Part shown: in pieces, positions 45,453-57,627 of the stretch
Layout: each line of letters opens with the position of its first letter
How positions within the stretch are numbered: position 1 is the first letter of the stretch
Origin: Naganishia liquefaciens
Taxonomy: Eukaryota > Basidiomycota > Tremellomycetes > Filobasidiales > Filobasidiaceae
Assembly (NCBI GenBank): GCA_013423385.1
Contig: BLZA01000032.1
Span: forward strand, 682,001 to 746,000
Direction of reading: 5' to 3'
DNA length: 64,000 bases
Translations under genes and position numbers: made by a program
Notes under the pieces: generated by a model
The model's database searches: none
Seen by the model: the letters and a program-made list of their open reading frames with translations, nothing else
What the model was told of the DNA's origin: nothing

Positions 45453-46387
45453 TGTCCTGATGAGCAAGCGGAGATGAGTTGTATGCGCTGTGACAGGTTT
45501 GAAGTCAAGATGAGGGGCACAAGCGAAAGGGGGGGGGGGAGGGTAATGCCTGAGTACCTCTGTCTCGGATATTTATAGGTAAGAAAGGTCGACGGCCTTA
45601 GCTCTCATGATGCAAAAAGGGACAAGGGATGGCGCTCAAACAATCGCAGCTCAGGACTTTGTTGCAGCACTTGTGGTTGTCCTCCTTTCTGAATCGAGAA
45701 AAAGGCGGTTGACGCGTATTCAAAGTCCTTTGCATTACCAAGTGGTTCGCCCTGGCCAGCCTGAGCGCTCGTTTATCGCATCTGACGAGAAAGCAGATGC
45801 AAAGGTAGAAAGGTAGCTCTTGATGATTGGAGCGGACAGGAAATTTCCCCTTTTGCCGAGAGCAAAGTTAGGTCCTGTGAGGAATTCTGAGATCTGTACG
45901 AGAAGCTCGTGATCTGGTTTTTGGTTCGCACATAAAACTCGCGGTTTTGGAAGATAGAAGCTAGTATCAGCTATTTGATTGGCTTTATGCTGTCAGCGAG
46001 GATGCTTGTAGTGTACTGAAATGTCGAGGAGCTGTCGGAAACCGTCATTAGGTATGATAGACACTCCTCTTCATGCCGGATCACCATCAGCCATTCGTAT
46101 ATCGAAACCCTTCACTTCTTGAGCTGATAATTTTTCGGCACGTACCCTCTTACCAATATGCCTGCCTCTGAAGCTGCGACTACGATGGGACAGAGATTGA
46201 TCAATGAGCCGAGTTGGAAGGGATCATGAATGATTTATATGTGTGTATAGAGAGAGATCGTGCAAACCCCCTTCCGATCGAGACACGAACCCCCACGATT
46301 CAACGGCCAACGCCGTTTCTGAAATTTATGTCGTCCCCCCCTCCTCATCGTCAACGGCTCAGTGACCTGTGCGGACTCGATTCAGCC
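45453..46387. other. Divergent region with a G-run
   Basis: This holds promoters for the orphan on the minus strand and the small protein at 46388. A run of ten or more G lies near 45531-45541. A 23-codon ORF begins at the ATG near 46159 (MPASEAATTM) upstream of the small protein gene and could be a leader uORF. I see nothing else. Confidence 0.4.
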
Positions 46388-46766
46388 ATGTCAGGTATGT
46401 CTTGCTGCAGCTCATGCATAATCGAGAGCTCAAGTTTTCCCCACAGACATCAAAGCTCAGCTCGCCGAGCTCGCCGCGCGACAATCAGGCGGAAAGACAA
46501 GCGACCCGGCAGCCGTCCAAGGCGTCTCGAAGCTCAACGCCAAGGTTCCCGCGATCGCTGGACAGGATGAGAAAAAGATGGATGGCAAGGGAAAGGGAAA
46601 GAAGTCGTCGGCGAGGCAGAAGCAGCGGGCGGAAAAGTTGAAGGAACGGGCGATGGATTTGGGGGGAAAGTTGGAAAAGAAGGTGGCGGCCAAGGAGGGA
46701 AGGAAGGTGAGTTTTTTCTTCGGATATGGTGGATTGTCGTGCTTGGATGGTCAGGAGGGGACGTGA
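46388..46766 (+). CDS. Small lysine-rich, probably nuclear protein
   Basis: The start codon lies in a very short first exon (ATGTCAG, 46388-46394) followed by a GTATGT intron. Exon 2 begins DIKAQLAELAARQSGGK and holds VSKLNAKVPAIAGQ and a dense basic run (KGKGKKSSARQKQRAEKLKE) forming a helix to KVAAKEGRK. A 48-nt intron ending in GGTCAG precedes EGT and the stop. The intron length is a multiple of three with no stop, so read-through would add 16 residues. The layout resembles small fungal ribosome-biogenesis factors (Alb1/Slx9-like), but I cannot assign it. Confidence 0.6.
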
Positions 46767-48215
46767 TCTTCTACGAATCAAGGATGTCGCTGACGAACGG
46801 CCATGATGTGAAACGGAGCGACGGAAGCGTACACCACCAGGTTGAATGAAGCAGTATGGGCAGTATTATAGCAATGCTGCACCACCTTTGCGATGCGATG
46901 CCATCAGCCATAGCACTAGGGCTTGCAAGTGATGAACAGCATGAATCAGGAGAGCGATGCTCCGGATAGCGAATGGCGAGAAACACACAAGGCGGTCAAA
47001 GACGGCCATCGATCAACCTGCCATGTGTCATGGGGTACCCGACTCAGGGTGATTTGCGTTGATATTGACGACGTGCAGTCGAGAATTCTGACGATCATGT
47101 CGGCCACGGTTGTCGAGCGGTGTATGATACCTTGCCGAGCCGAAAGCGTCCACCAAAAAAAATCAGTCGTCATTTTCCCGGAGGGATTTTGACGTCTTCC
47201 TTTGCGGCGGAAGCCTCTTGCGATGCTTCTCGCTTCGCATGCTTCATCTCGGGCGACATTACAAATTCTCGTGGTCACAGACGGTTCGGGTATTGCAGGC
47301 AGAACGACATGACGGTGCCAGACGAGATGGACCTCTCGGGATGCCTACCGGTTGCATGTCAGGTGATCGGCTGCAAGAGTCATGAGGTCTTGTCCGCCCC
47401 GGGCAAGAAACCCGTCCATAGTCGGGTGACAGGCAACGATGTGACGGGTCCGTGGATCACTCGGCTTCTGGACGAGACGCCCGCACACGACAACTTCCTT
47501 TTTTCGCAGTACCGAGCGAACGCTAACGCTCAGACTTGTCCCTTTCCACAGGCTCGACGAGATCGCGCAAAGAAGGCATGGGAATAAATCTACTTTAGAC
47601 ACCGGGGAAACCGCTCGAGATGCGGACTCCCATCAGAGGGGAAACGAGGCATGCGACCAGCAGGGTTGGCCGAGGTTCGGGTTTATGCGACCAGGGCAGC
47701 GAGGCATGAAGTGTCGGGCAGCTGGTGTTGGCAGGCCTAATGGGGTATCCCGCCGTGCGGATGGGATGCGTCCCGTACAATCGAGGGAGGGCTCGAGCGG
47801 CGAGTGGATCGCCCGCGGCTTGCGGGACATTTGCGCTGCCATGCGATGTGTGAGAATTGTTGGAGACGCCTGGAAAATGTCGTTGTATGAACAAGCTGTA
47901 CACTGTGTCAATTCGATAGATGCGAAGCCTTTGAGCGGCATGCGCGCGCGCGCGCGCGCGTGCGTTACATTGCATCGTGCGGCTGGTGGAGTATGTTCTA
48001 TGTTTGGGTGCGTTGATACAACTGGGATAATCTTGTACAGTGGTGGGAATCTCGAACATGCTGGTGATGGATTCGGTTTTCTAAAGCGAATGCTGGTAGC
48101 AGAGTGGATGCCCACAGTGTCTTGAAAGGGATGCCCGCCGTCATCTTTGTGTCTCGTCGACGGTCCTTGTCCGGAACCGCTTGATAAACGTATCAGCCTT
48201 TCAACGCAAACACCA
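46767..48215. other. Gene-free stretch with a (GC)n repeat
   Basis: A 155-codon frame at 47120-47587 has no family signal and no clear splice context. The rest shows nothing supported. The (GC)n repeat is listed separately. Confidence 0.45.
47942..47960. repeat. (GC)n microsatellite
   Basis: An uninterrupted alternating GC run of 19 bases. Alternating purine-pyrimidine GC tracts can take the Z-DNA form; any effect here is inference. Confidence 0.85.
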
Positions 48216-48852
48216 TCAGCTATCGCCCACCCCATCGTCAAAGAGTCTCAACGGCACCTTGGCATCTAATACAGACCACCTGACACCCTGTTTCCCATTC
48301 AGCACCAAGAGGATCCGTCCCGTCGTATCTTCCTGCGAGGGCAAGGGCGTCGTTTCGTCCGGCGGGAGACGACGGGAGAGGGTGTCGGGGGATGATATGC
48401 GCGGGGCGGGCACGATGAGCGGGATGATGAGGATTTTGCCGATCTATAGGTGGGTTGAAGGAAGTGAGTGAGATGAGAGGAGAGGAGAGGGGGAAAGACT
48501 GTGGACTCACGTCACATTGGAGTCTGACGCGCTCGGTATCCTTGCCGCCTTGCTCGATATGATCCTTCCATTCCTTGTTGGCCATCCCGCGCAACGTTCT
48601 TCTCCACTCTGGCATACTCAAATCCGGCTCCACATCATCTTCTTGCTCCACCTCATCCTCTTCATCCTGCGCATCATCCTCGGCCGCATCTGGCCGCTCG
48701 AGGGATTCATCCCAGTCCGGATCGTACGTGCTTCCACTGACGTACAGCACGCCCTGTACCGAGGTGAGGAGGCCGGTGTGCGGGCCATCGTCGGCGGAGG
48801 CGGTGAGGACCGAGTGGAGGGAGGCGCGGAGGTGGGAGGGAATGAGGAACAT
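48216..48852 (-). CDS. Roadblock/LC7-type protein, LAMTOR2-like
   Basis: LAMTOR2 is a Ragulator subunit that anchors Rag GTPases on the vacuole/lysosome for TORC1 control. Exon 1 starts MFLIPSHLRASLHSVLT and has TGLLTSVQGVLYVSGS, then a long acidic insert (DEEDEVEQEDDVEPD), a basic helix and ERVRLQCD. A GTGAGT intron leads to IGKILIIPLIVPAP, a Pro/Ser-rich loop, and GRILLVLNGKQGVRWSVLDA, then PLRLFDD. The order strand-helix-strand, with L-C-D-x-GK in place of the D-C-x-G-R of LAMTOR2, fits a roadblock fold with inserts. The match is by pattern only. A different LC7-like protein is possible. Confidence 0.5.
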
Positions 48853-49231
48853 GGCGGTGGTGGTGCAATGGGATGGGGTTGGGGGGTTGTTTGTGTGGGA
48901 CGAGGGGGATGAATCAAGTGGCCGCGGGATGACTCATCCGCCGCGGGCGCACCCCAAGCCACTCAGTCGCCCCTCGAGTGCCTCACCGAGCGTTACGTTT
49001 CAACAGGATGGGTGTGTTTATCGGTTGGCAATATGCTGGAGTCATCCGATGGAATTGTCCAGAACTAGTATATATGATGTACGCCTTGGTACAACTAGAA
49101 ATATCAAACCCGGGCGCGTCGACTGGAAGCAGCCAACGCCGCCGCGCGATGACTAGATACACGGGATCTCACAGAAAAAGCAAAATAGTCGGAGATGGGG
49201 GAGAGACGAGATGGATGCTTCGACATCAAGG
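48853..49231. other. Upstream region of the LAMTOR2-like gene
   Basis: Between the start of the LAMTOR2-like gene and the stop of the next minus-strand gene. This holds a promoter and a 3' flank; no gene is seen. Confidence 0.45.
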
Positions 49232-50407
49232 TTAATAGCCATTTCCAGAACCCGAAGGAGCGCCCCACGGGCGGCCATCTCCCGCAGGGGGCTGGCCGGC
49301 AGCTGCTTCCCAGGCTGAAGGCACGTTCGCGTTGTGAGAATAGGCATCCGTAAAAGCTGTAGGAGAGGAATAGTAGGATTGATCGGTTTGATGAGGCGGA
49401 GCAGGCGGAGCCCAGCTCTGTGACCCATAGCCCGAGGGATAGTACGAGTAATTAGCAGAAGGCTTGACCGAGTTGGCCGGGTAACCCTGTTGCACGCTGC
49501 CATACGAGGCATTCGACGCATACATGGACTCGTGAGAATCGAACTGATATGGGGGATTGTTGTCGGCCGAGAAGATGTCCGATGGCTATCTGCTTGTAAG
49601 CCAATGTTCGCGCAAGAAACACATATCAAACGGTAGGGCGGCTCACCTCGTTGTAGCCGGGGTACGCGCTCGCTGCTGTTCACAAAACATTCAATATACA
49701 ATCAGCCGCGATAGACTTCCCTGACGGAGAGCAAAGATCGTCCTGAACTGCTTACCCGAATTTGCAAAAGCGGAATTTGGCTGAGGGCATAGAATATGTC
49801 CAGAAAAGTTCGGATTTGTGGCGGAGGCGTTCACATGCTGTTGAGAGTAGTTACCATAACCCGCCGATTGCGAAGGGTCGGATGAGTTCGAACTCACAGA
49901 GGCATGAGGGAGATGACCATAAGCTGTTCATAAGCAGATCATCAGTATCCTTACATGTTTTTCTCGTCATCTAACCAGTACTTGCCCCCACTGTTCTGTC
50001 CTGATTGCTGCGGGTAGCCATAGCCAGAGGGTCCTGGCGAGTCAACGACATCGATCGATTGAACACGAGCGATCGTCCGTACATGTTTCCAGCGAGATGA
50101 AAGTATCAGCTGATGCAAAAGTCGAGACTCCCTTCGAGCAAGACGAAGTTGAATTGGACAAGGATGACTGACCTTGTCCACCCGCTCCAACGGACGCGAG
50201 CACAGAGGGGCTGTTCGCCGCGCTATGGGTTCCTCCCGGCTTCGTATCGGGCAGCATCATGCCAGCAATGAGATTGTGCGCCATCTGGACAAAGCTTCCA
50301 CCGTTGAATCCGGCCGCACGGCAAGAAGTACATTTCCCACATCTTAGATTTTGATTTCGGAGCGTGGTAACTTTGCAATCGGATTGCCCTGGAGCACCTG
50401 GAGGCAT
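49232..50407 (-). CDS. Tyr/Ser/Gln/Pro-rich protein with a Cys cluster
   Basis: The start is MPPGAPGQSDCKVTTLRN, followed by LRCGKCTSCRAAGFNGGS, a four-Cys cluster that could bind metal. Then come LIAGMMLPDTKPGG and spliced exons rich in Ser, Tyr, Gln, Asn and Pro (SAGYGNYSQQHV, YGSVQQGYPANSV, YYPSGYGSQSWAPPAPPHQT), ending PSGSGNGY. The body is prion-like, as in RNA-binding or transcription factors, but no RRM or other domain is visible. The gene has five or so short exons. The function is not recognised. Confidence 0.6.
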
Positions 50408-50878
50408 CTTTCATAAAAGAACTGTTAATCTAGCAAGGATCGTAATATGCGCCGCCTCTTTAGCCGAAACTCTGTAGCCTTTATGGCTTCTGAGGCCCCA
50501 GTTTATATACTGCAGCATGTTACGCTCAGCGATGTCCCTTTGGCATTTCTCCATTCTGCTTAGGAAGGGCACAAAGGAAAACAGCTCAGAACTCAAGTAT
50601 TATCATATTTTCAGTAAAGAATCTGCTCGAAGAGCTCCTTCGCCTGACTACCTGCAGACTCATTCTCCAATGTAATAGGCTCACCACACCAAGGTGCGTG
50701 CAAGTCCACCTAGCAAATAGAAAGCGGGTAAGATCCGCAAATAGTGTGTTTGTCTTGGCCGGGATTGGTTACTCAGAACGAACAGAGTCGTCCGATATAT
50801 GCTATACTGCAATCAAGCGGTAACCTGACATTTCCATGAAAAACAGTATAATGCAGTCTGCCTTCGCGCATCTTATTA
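50408..50878. other. Gap between the low-complexity gene and MON2
   Basis: This is the promoter region of the minus-strand gene at 49232-50407 and the 3' flank of MON2. No gene is seen. Confidence 0.45.
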
Positions 50879-53800
50879 TCAGAATCCCACGTCCTTGCTA
50901 ATCGCCTTCAAGCACGCCTTGGCGACCGCCTTAGCGTCCACTTCGACAGCATCGTCCGACGAGTCGTCATCCTCGTACGGGGCCTCTCCCGCCTCTGTAT
51001 GCGAGTTCTTGCTGTCCTTGGCGACGGTCGGTTGTCGATCATCACCCGTTGGGCCATTTCGTGTAGCGACCCAAATTTTGGGCAAGACCCCGGGACCATC
51101 GTATGTGGCGATATCGAGCAAGATGGGATAAAGATGGAGGAGGTGGGCTCGTGGGGATGCCAGTAGTGCCTGCTTGATAGCTGAAGAACCAGCATTTCCT
51201 GCTACGAGAAAAAATTAGTGCTGGGACAAAAGGAAGAGGCATTTACGTACTTTGACCCTGTGCTACGGCTCTCAATCCATCCTCCCAGACCTCCAAATCC
51301 AGCAGCCGCTGCAACACGTAGATCAATTCTTCCTCGCGCGCCCGCTCAAATGGCATTGCTCCTCGCAGCGGTAGATCCTCGAGCATTTCTATAAGGACCA
51401 TCTTGCATCTAGTTACCAAGAGTGGCAGGAAGAACTCGGATGTACGTCGCGCCGATGCAGGATCCTCCACTAGATCCCAGAAGTCAGCGACGGTCAAGTG
51501 CTATACTCCGCAACGTACCTATTGAATGCCTCGAAGTCACGATAAACAACATATCGAAGCACCAGTAGTGAAGGGCCTCTCTCGGGAGGGTTTGGGCCGC
51601 TTCCGTCTCCGGATCTCTTGCCCAGAGCTGTGTTGTCGCATGCAGGATTTCTGCCAATGTTTGTAGCGTTGTGTCGTTCATTTGCGGATAACCCAGAATA
51701 GGTAGGAGGCTGGTCTCGAGCACTTGCAAGAAAGGGTAGTCAAGGGCTTCTTCCCTTTCACGTTCGGCAGGAGTCATGTCGAGAAGGTGGGAACTATTCA
51801 GACTCGTGAGCAGTGCAAACGTAGAGACTCGGCAAGACATACCTGTCGGTCAACAGAGATGCCCGTACAATCTCAACAATTTGCTGCCATAATGCATCGT
51901 GTTGATCCCTCGAGAGATCTAACCCAGACTTGTTAGAATGTTCTTCAGCGGAAAAATAAGATTCTCACCTTTGGCGTTCGTCGCGATGGTCTTCGGGGCG
52001 TCTTGCAGTACTTTTGTTGCACATATCAATGCCTGAATGCTGATGGGTCAGTTGCGAACCGACCTGACGAGCGCCCGACTCACTGTCTGCCATAGCGGCG
52101 GATCTTCGCCAAATTTGCTTGATGGAGGACATTCATACCTCAGCTTGATCGGAAGTGCTAAAGCCTGAGGCAGGTAGGGTCAGGAAGCTGCGCCACGCCT
52201 CAGATAAGAGACTTACTCCCATCAGACGCTCGAATGCGCCTGTCTCGTAGAGCGATGCCTCGTGCTGATACTTTGCGAAGACTGACGCTGCGAGTGGCAT
52301 GGCCCCTTTGCTCAAGGCGATGAATGTAACCTGTTTCTTGACTTGCTTTTTGCTGTTGGCATATGGCATCGAGGTGTCAAGATACTCGAATGCGCCGATG
52401 AATGCAAGGGTAATGTATTCCGCGAGATCGCACACCAGGCTGGGTGTCGCTGATGTATAACCAGAGTCGGCACCCGCCTTGATGAAATTGATCGCGGACG
52501 TCTGTACCGGGGTCATGTTGTCAATATCGGCAGGATATGTCGGCGATCTGCTGTATGTAACCGCTTCCTTGACCAGGTTCAGGAGTATATCCGTACGAGA
52601 CGCCTCGACGATAGGGAACGCTGTCGTGATGTCCTCGGCGACCTGTATCAAGCTCGAGAGTGTCTCCTGGCTGTATGCAGAGTCCGAGGTTGCCGAATCG
52701 AGATGAGCATTGTTAACGAGACTGATTTTCATTTTGTCCACAGACTGCCAAAGCATTTCTTCCAAGTTGGCAGTTGACGAATCCTTAACGAGAGCGACAA
52801 GTTGACGGAACATAATCAAGCTGGCCGCACAAGACTTGTCACCTGCGCGACCGAAAAAGTCTATCGACAAGTCGGCGAGACGAGATATCGTTTGACCGAA
52901 ATCCTGCATGTTTGCCAGTTGTTTCTTGAAGTTCGCTAGTATCGTCGCGAAAGAATTGAAGGCAAGTGCGGTTGTATCCGCCCACAGCGATTGTGGATCA
53001 TGAGTTGTGAATGGAATAGACTGGATGTCTTCTCGCGAGCTGTCAGAGACAGCTTCCGGACCCTGCTTGATTCTGTCAAACAGAGGAAAGAGGATGCGAT
53101 GCAGCACTGATGACCATGTGCCTTCGGGCAGCTTGTTGCCATGTAACTCTAGACACTTAAACAAGGTCTGGAGAGCGCTTGTCCGCACCTCGCTGCGATT
53201 GTCCGTGCCCAACACCAACAAGCAGTCGAGCAGTTTGAGCCAAAGGCGATCTCGAGCCTCGGACGGCAGATCCACAGCAGGCGATCGAACGGTATCGGAT
53301 ACATTCCATATCAGGCCGATAGCTGATAGCGTGATGTTGACGTCGAGGCGTTGCTGGCCATATCTCTGAAGAGTATTGATAGCGCATTCCATGGCGGCCG
53401 CATCAAAGCTGAGCACGAAGTCGCTGCAGATCAGGTTGACGCTCGGGAATGCCGTTCTCAGCATTTGTGTTTGGCTTTTGCTAGATAGCACGGTGAGATC
53501 GAGAGGTGGCAGATCAGAGTTCCTTCGGCTTTTTAAAGAATTTTGATCTGAGACTGAAATAGGTTCGGTAAAGATGGAGCCGAGAATCTCGAACACAGAC
53601 GGCCAGACCATTGTCAAGGCATGCCCGCAAGTTTCCAAAACGACTTGAAGTGTCTGAAGACCCGCGAGTCTGACATCGACATCCGCAAGACTGACAGGCC
53701 CACTTTCTTTAGGCCGTATTTCTCGGCTAAGAACATCGAATAGCTGTCGTTCCACCTGTTTCGCATCTATCACTCCATCGGGATCCGAGACGGCATTGGC

Positions 53801-56800
53801 TGCAGCCACTAGGATATTGTTTAGTACTTCTGCAGCTTGCGTCCTGATTATGGACGGCGCTATAGAGCAATAGGCAACGTCGAGTAGGTGGTTTGTGATG
53901 TTGTTCCAAGCGAGCTCGGGATCGCCGCCAAGCAGCCTAGAGATGTTGTTCATGGCAACATTGTCCAGCATGGCGATGGCGAAAGACTTTTCGCCTGGCC
54001 GCGTCACTTGCGACATGTGAAGGCCGCTCGTCCGCCGGCGTGACGCTGAGGGTATTTGTAGATGTAGCTCCCGCAACCCTGTCCGGGGAGAAGAAGCCGC
54101 TGAAGATGCCTCTCGAGCGGGAGATGAAGCGCCTGTAGTCGTGACACTATGCGGCCCGTACGAGGGATTGACGCCTATCATATCCTCGCTGAGACGGCAC
54201 AATGCGTTTGTGAAATGCCTAAAGGCGTCGTTGTTGAAAGTGTTGGACGATCCAAATAGCTCCTGGATGTCAAGCTGAATGGCATCGATCTCGCCTTCCA
54301 TGGACGAAGGCGCACGCTCTAGCTGGAACGAGCTGTTACGGCCCCTACCGGGTGACTGTGGAATAACTGGAGTCGACGAACTTGCTGTGCGTCGAGTACT
54401 GGATGTCTTTTTGCTAAGCACATAGTTGGCGTTTTGCAGGACCTCGAGCAGATCGTGCCAGCTTTCATTCAGTGTCGGGCTGCATGTACGGATGATCTCC
54501 ACGAGTGTCCGCAAGCACAAGAGGTTGCGTTCGGAGAGATTTGGCGGATGGTAGGATCCTGATGTGATACCAATCGAGCTCAAGCCAAGAGCGTCGACAC
54601 CCAGAACACCCCCACTACGGGCTGCAGATGGTCCCTCAGAGTACGCCTGCATCGCTTTGACAACCGCTGCCGGCACAGCATATCGCGCGAGACTATTCAG
54701 AAACGTATTTCGAGCTGTCGTGTGGCCTATTCTGTCTGAGGCTATGATAAGGGCCTTGAAGGTTGTCAGTAGGTGCAGGAATAGGTCGTCTGACAAGTTG
54801 ACGCCCATAAGGAACGTGAGAGCGGCAAGAAGTGCTGGCCATGCGGCTTCCATAATCGCTGTCTGGTTTCCGGTAGGAGACTGATCTGGCTTCCCGTCCT
54901 GCTCCTCCGAAAGGTCAATGACACCTTCATCTCGATGGGGTATCTGTTCAAGAAGAGGCGAAGATGTCGATGCAACTGGCAAGTGTGCAAAACTGGCCGC
55001 AATCTCCTCCAATACCTCGAGAGCAAGAAGGTAGATATATCGCTCTGGTATTGTCGGAGGTTCCGCCTTGTCATGTTGCTCCAGGCTATGTGATGGTCAG
55101 TGCAGAATCGTACGAAAAATCACTAGACGTACCATGGTGTCTTGATTGCACACGATGAATCGAGCTTCCCCTCATCCTCATTACCGATCATGGCATTCAC
55201 GGTATTGACTCCGACACTCGCAGCGGTGGCAACCGCACTCAGTCCCATATCGAGGTATCCGGACGCGCTCTGTCTGTTCGTGCTCGCCGAATTGGCGCTC
55301 TGTCCTGCCGTATGCGGGTGCGGCGTACCGAAAACATCTGTCGAGCCTTGAGGGACGTGAAGTCCGCCAATGGTGTGATTGATGCCGAGAAGATGAGGCT
55401 TTTCGGTGATGATTCTGTTGAGGGTGAACACGAGGTTGGTAAATATGGCGGATTTGTCGGGCGCCATGTCGTAACGTTGCCACAAGCCGAAGAGGAACGC
55501 TGGATCGTGACAGAGGCTGAAATAGTGTGAGATTGCCAATTCAACGGAGAATTCTGTGCCACCTACGCCTTGAAAACCTCCAAAGCCAATGCTCTGAACC
55601 AGATACAGCTGCCCCCGACCTTTTCCACCTGAACACCAGCAAGCACCTCGGCATCACCGGCAATCGCCCTGATCAGGAACGTCAGAAAAACTTCGCATTC
55701 ATCTCGCAGATGATCGAGGAATGATCGGAGAAGAAGGAAAATGAGCCGGATTGTGCGCAGGGTCAGGGGAAAGGATGAGGATTTTTCCATTAGGTTGCGG
55801 ACGAGGAGAGGACACAGGCCATTTTTGAGCAAGTCGACTAGCGGAGGATGCTGTGGGAATGGTCTCAGCTGTGAGCGTATCGATTGTCCATAGACTTACA
55901 GCTTTCAGACACCCTTCAAAGCCTCCTAACAGACTTTCGATCAACTCTAGGCCAAACGCCTTGCCCACCCCGCTCAAATTCTTCAATAACCGAACCTTTC
56001 CGCCTTCATTCTGGTTCGCTCCAATCGCGCCAAACAGGTTTCCAAGGCCGAGCGTCCCGGCACCCTGTGACCGCGTCAAAAGGCACAAGTCAGAGAAGAG
56101 ATCGTACGCGTCTTGAAGCGCCGGCGAGAAGGTTCCTGATGGCGGTTCTGTTGGAGAATGCTGTTTGTCCTCGGCAACGACGCGTTCGAAAATGAGCATG
56201 ATGGCTTGTCGCAGGGTGGCTGCTGCCGTGCTGTTCACCACTGTTGGCTTTGCCTCGTGAAGCTTGAAGCTTATGAGGAGTGCCTATCCAAACGGAGGAG
56301 AATAAGCCGTGTAACAAACGGGGATCAAACCGGCGACTTACGTTCCCGAGAACATCGCCATGAACGTCGCCACAGTAAGTGAGCACACTCAGAATCGTCT
56401 GAAGGACCTTGAGCTGGATATCAACGCCCTGGTTGACAACCGAATCAAGGGTCACGAGGATCGCAGGAACTGCTTCCTGCAAACACAAAACATACAATTT
56501 AGCAACCGAGAACCGAGATATCAATAAGACATAAGACGCACAGAGTCAACACCCTTCATTCCCACGAGTCTTTGCAAAGCGCCAACACATAGCCCTATCA
56601 CACGGGGATTTTTCGTACGGCATCCGAGAGTTATCGGTTCCATGAGAACCGTGGCATCTGCAAATGGTCCGGATTGTTGAGTCGATAGTATGGGTCGCGG
56701 GTGAATTTACGAGCTTACCGCGTTGACTATCCCTTTGAGCTGTAGTTCCAGCTTTGAGTACCTCGAGAGCTTTTTCTGCGGCCTAATGAAGAGGACGGAT

Positions 56801-57137
56801 CGTGTTGAGAATGAAAATACCGTGACGATGATGGGCGCAAGCGAGAGGACGAGAATGATACACTCCCGTTAGCATAGATGTCTCTCATACGCAGCAAACG
56901 CTCTCGCTCTCAGCCGTTCCTTTCCCGAACATGCCCTTCCGTACCATCCGCTCCATCCCCAACAACACAGAACCAGGAACTCACCTCTCGGACTTCTGGA
57001 AACTTGCGCTTCGTCTCCGCCGCGAGCGCCTGAAGCTCGGACACCAAGAACGCACGGTCCTATCACCAGAGATCTCAGTACATCAAACACGATGAGAGAC
57101 GTCTTGATCTGAATGGGCAATCTGTGAGGCTTACCAT
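50879..57137 (-). CDS. MON2: Mon2, large Golgi/endosome trafficking protein
   Basis: Mon2 is a scaffold related to Sec7-type Arf GEFs (DCB/HUS domains but no Sec7 domain) that acts with Dop1 at the trans-Golgi and endosomes. The N-terminus has DRAFLVSELQALAAETKRKF then PEVRE, as in Mon2. Then come LTSVLTYC/GDVHGD, FLIRAIAGDAEV and HYFSLCHDPAFLFGLWQRYD with LTLNRIITEKPHL... (quoted as NRIITEKPHLLGIN). The central 959-residue exon (52133-55012) holds the HDS repeats with RSEVRTSALQTLFKCLELHG. The C-terminus has an acidic patch (EDDDSSDDAVEVD). The start codon stands alone in exon 1 (57135-57137); a 75-nt intron (57060-57134) separates it from GAC. The protein is roughly 1,700 residues. Confidence 0.9.
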
Positions 57138-57627
57138 TTCGCTCAAAGGTGAACGATATCACGGATGATGCCAAGCCTTGCCGGTTGTGTTGTTTGGGAT
57201 GCGAGGACGAGGCGGATCTCCAGAGTCTCTTACCTGCACAGCAGACGGCACATTCCTCGGGGTGGTGTATGGGTCTCGTCGTGGAGCAAGGCTTGATGAA
57301 TCCATACCTCTGGTATTCTGGCCAAGAGCAACAACAGGTTCATAGACGTGTCCAGGTGACGAATAGCGATCGGACCAACGCGTATTAGTCAGCACGAGGC
57401 ATCTCGTCGGGTATATAGTCGATATCCATAGCATACACGATACAGAACATGAGAAGAAAAGGGGAATATATCCTCGCTCCATCGTAAAGACGGCGAAGCG
57501 AAGGGGTCCGGCTCTATGCTACACCGAAAAAACCACACCCAAACAACGTCCGTGCCATCTGCATCCACTGCGCAAATCCTCGCCTCATCCATCTTCCGAA
57601 TCCTCGATATACGCGTTTGCGAGGCGC
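57138..57627. other. MON2 promoter and ROT1 3' flank
   Basis: Short ORFs on both strands; no gene supported. Both neighbours are on the minus strand. Confidence 0.45.

Noticed and set aside
47120-47587. 155-codon plus-strand ORF
   Set aside because: Composition looks random, with no start context, domain or conserved pattern. It is kept only as a note in the gap description.
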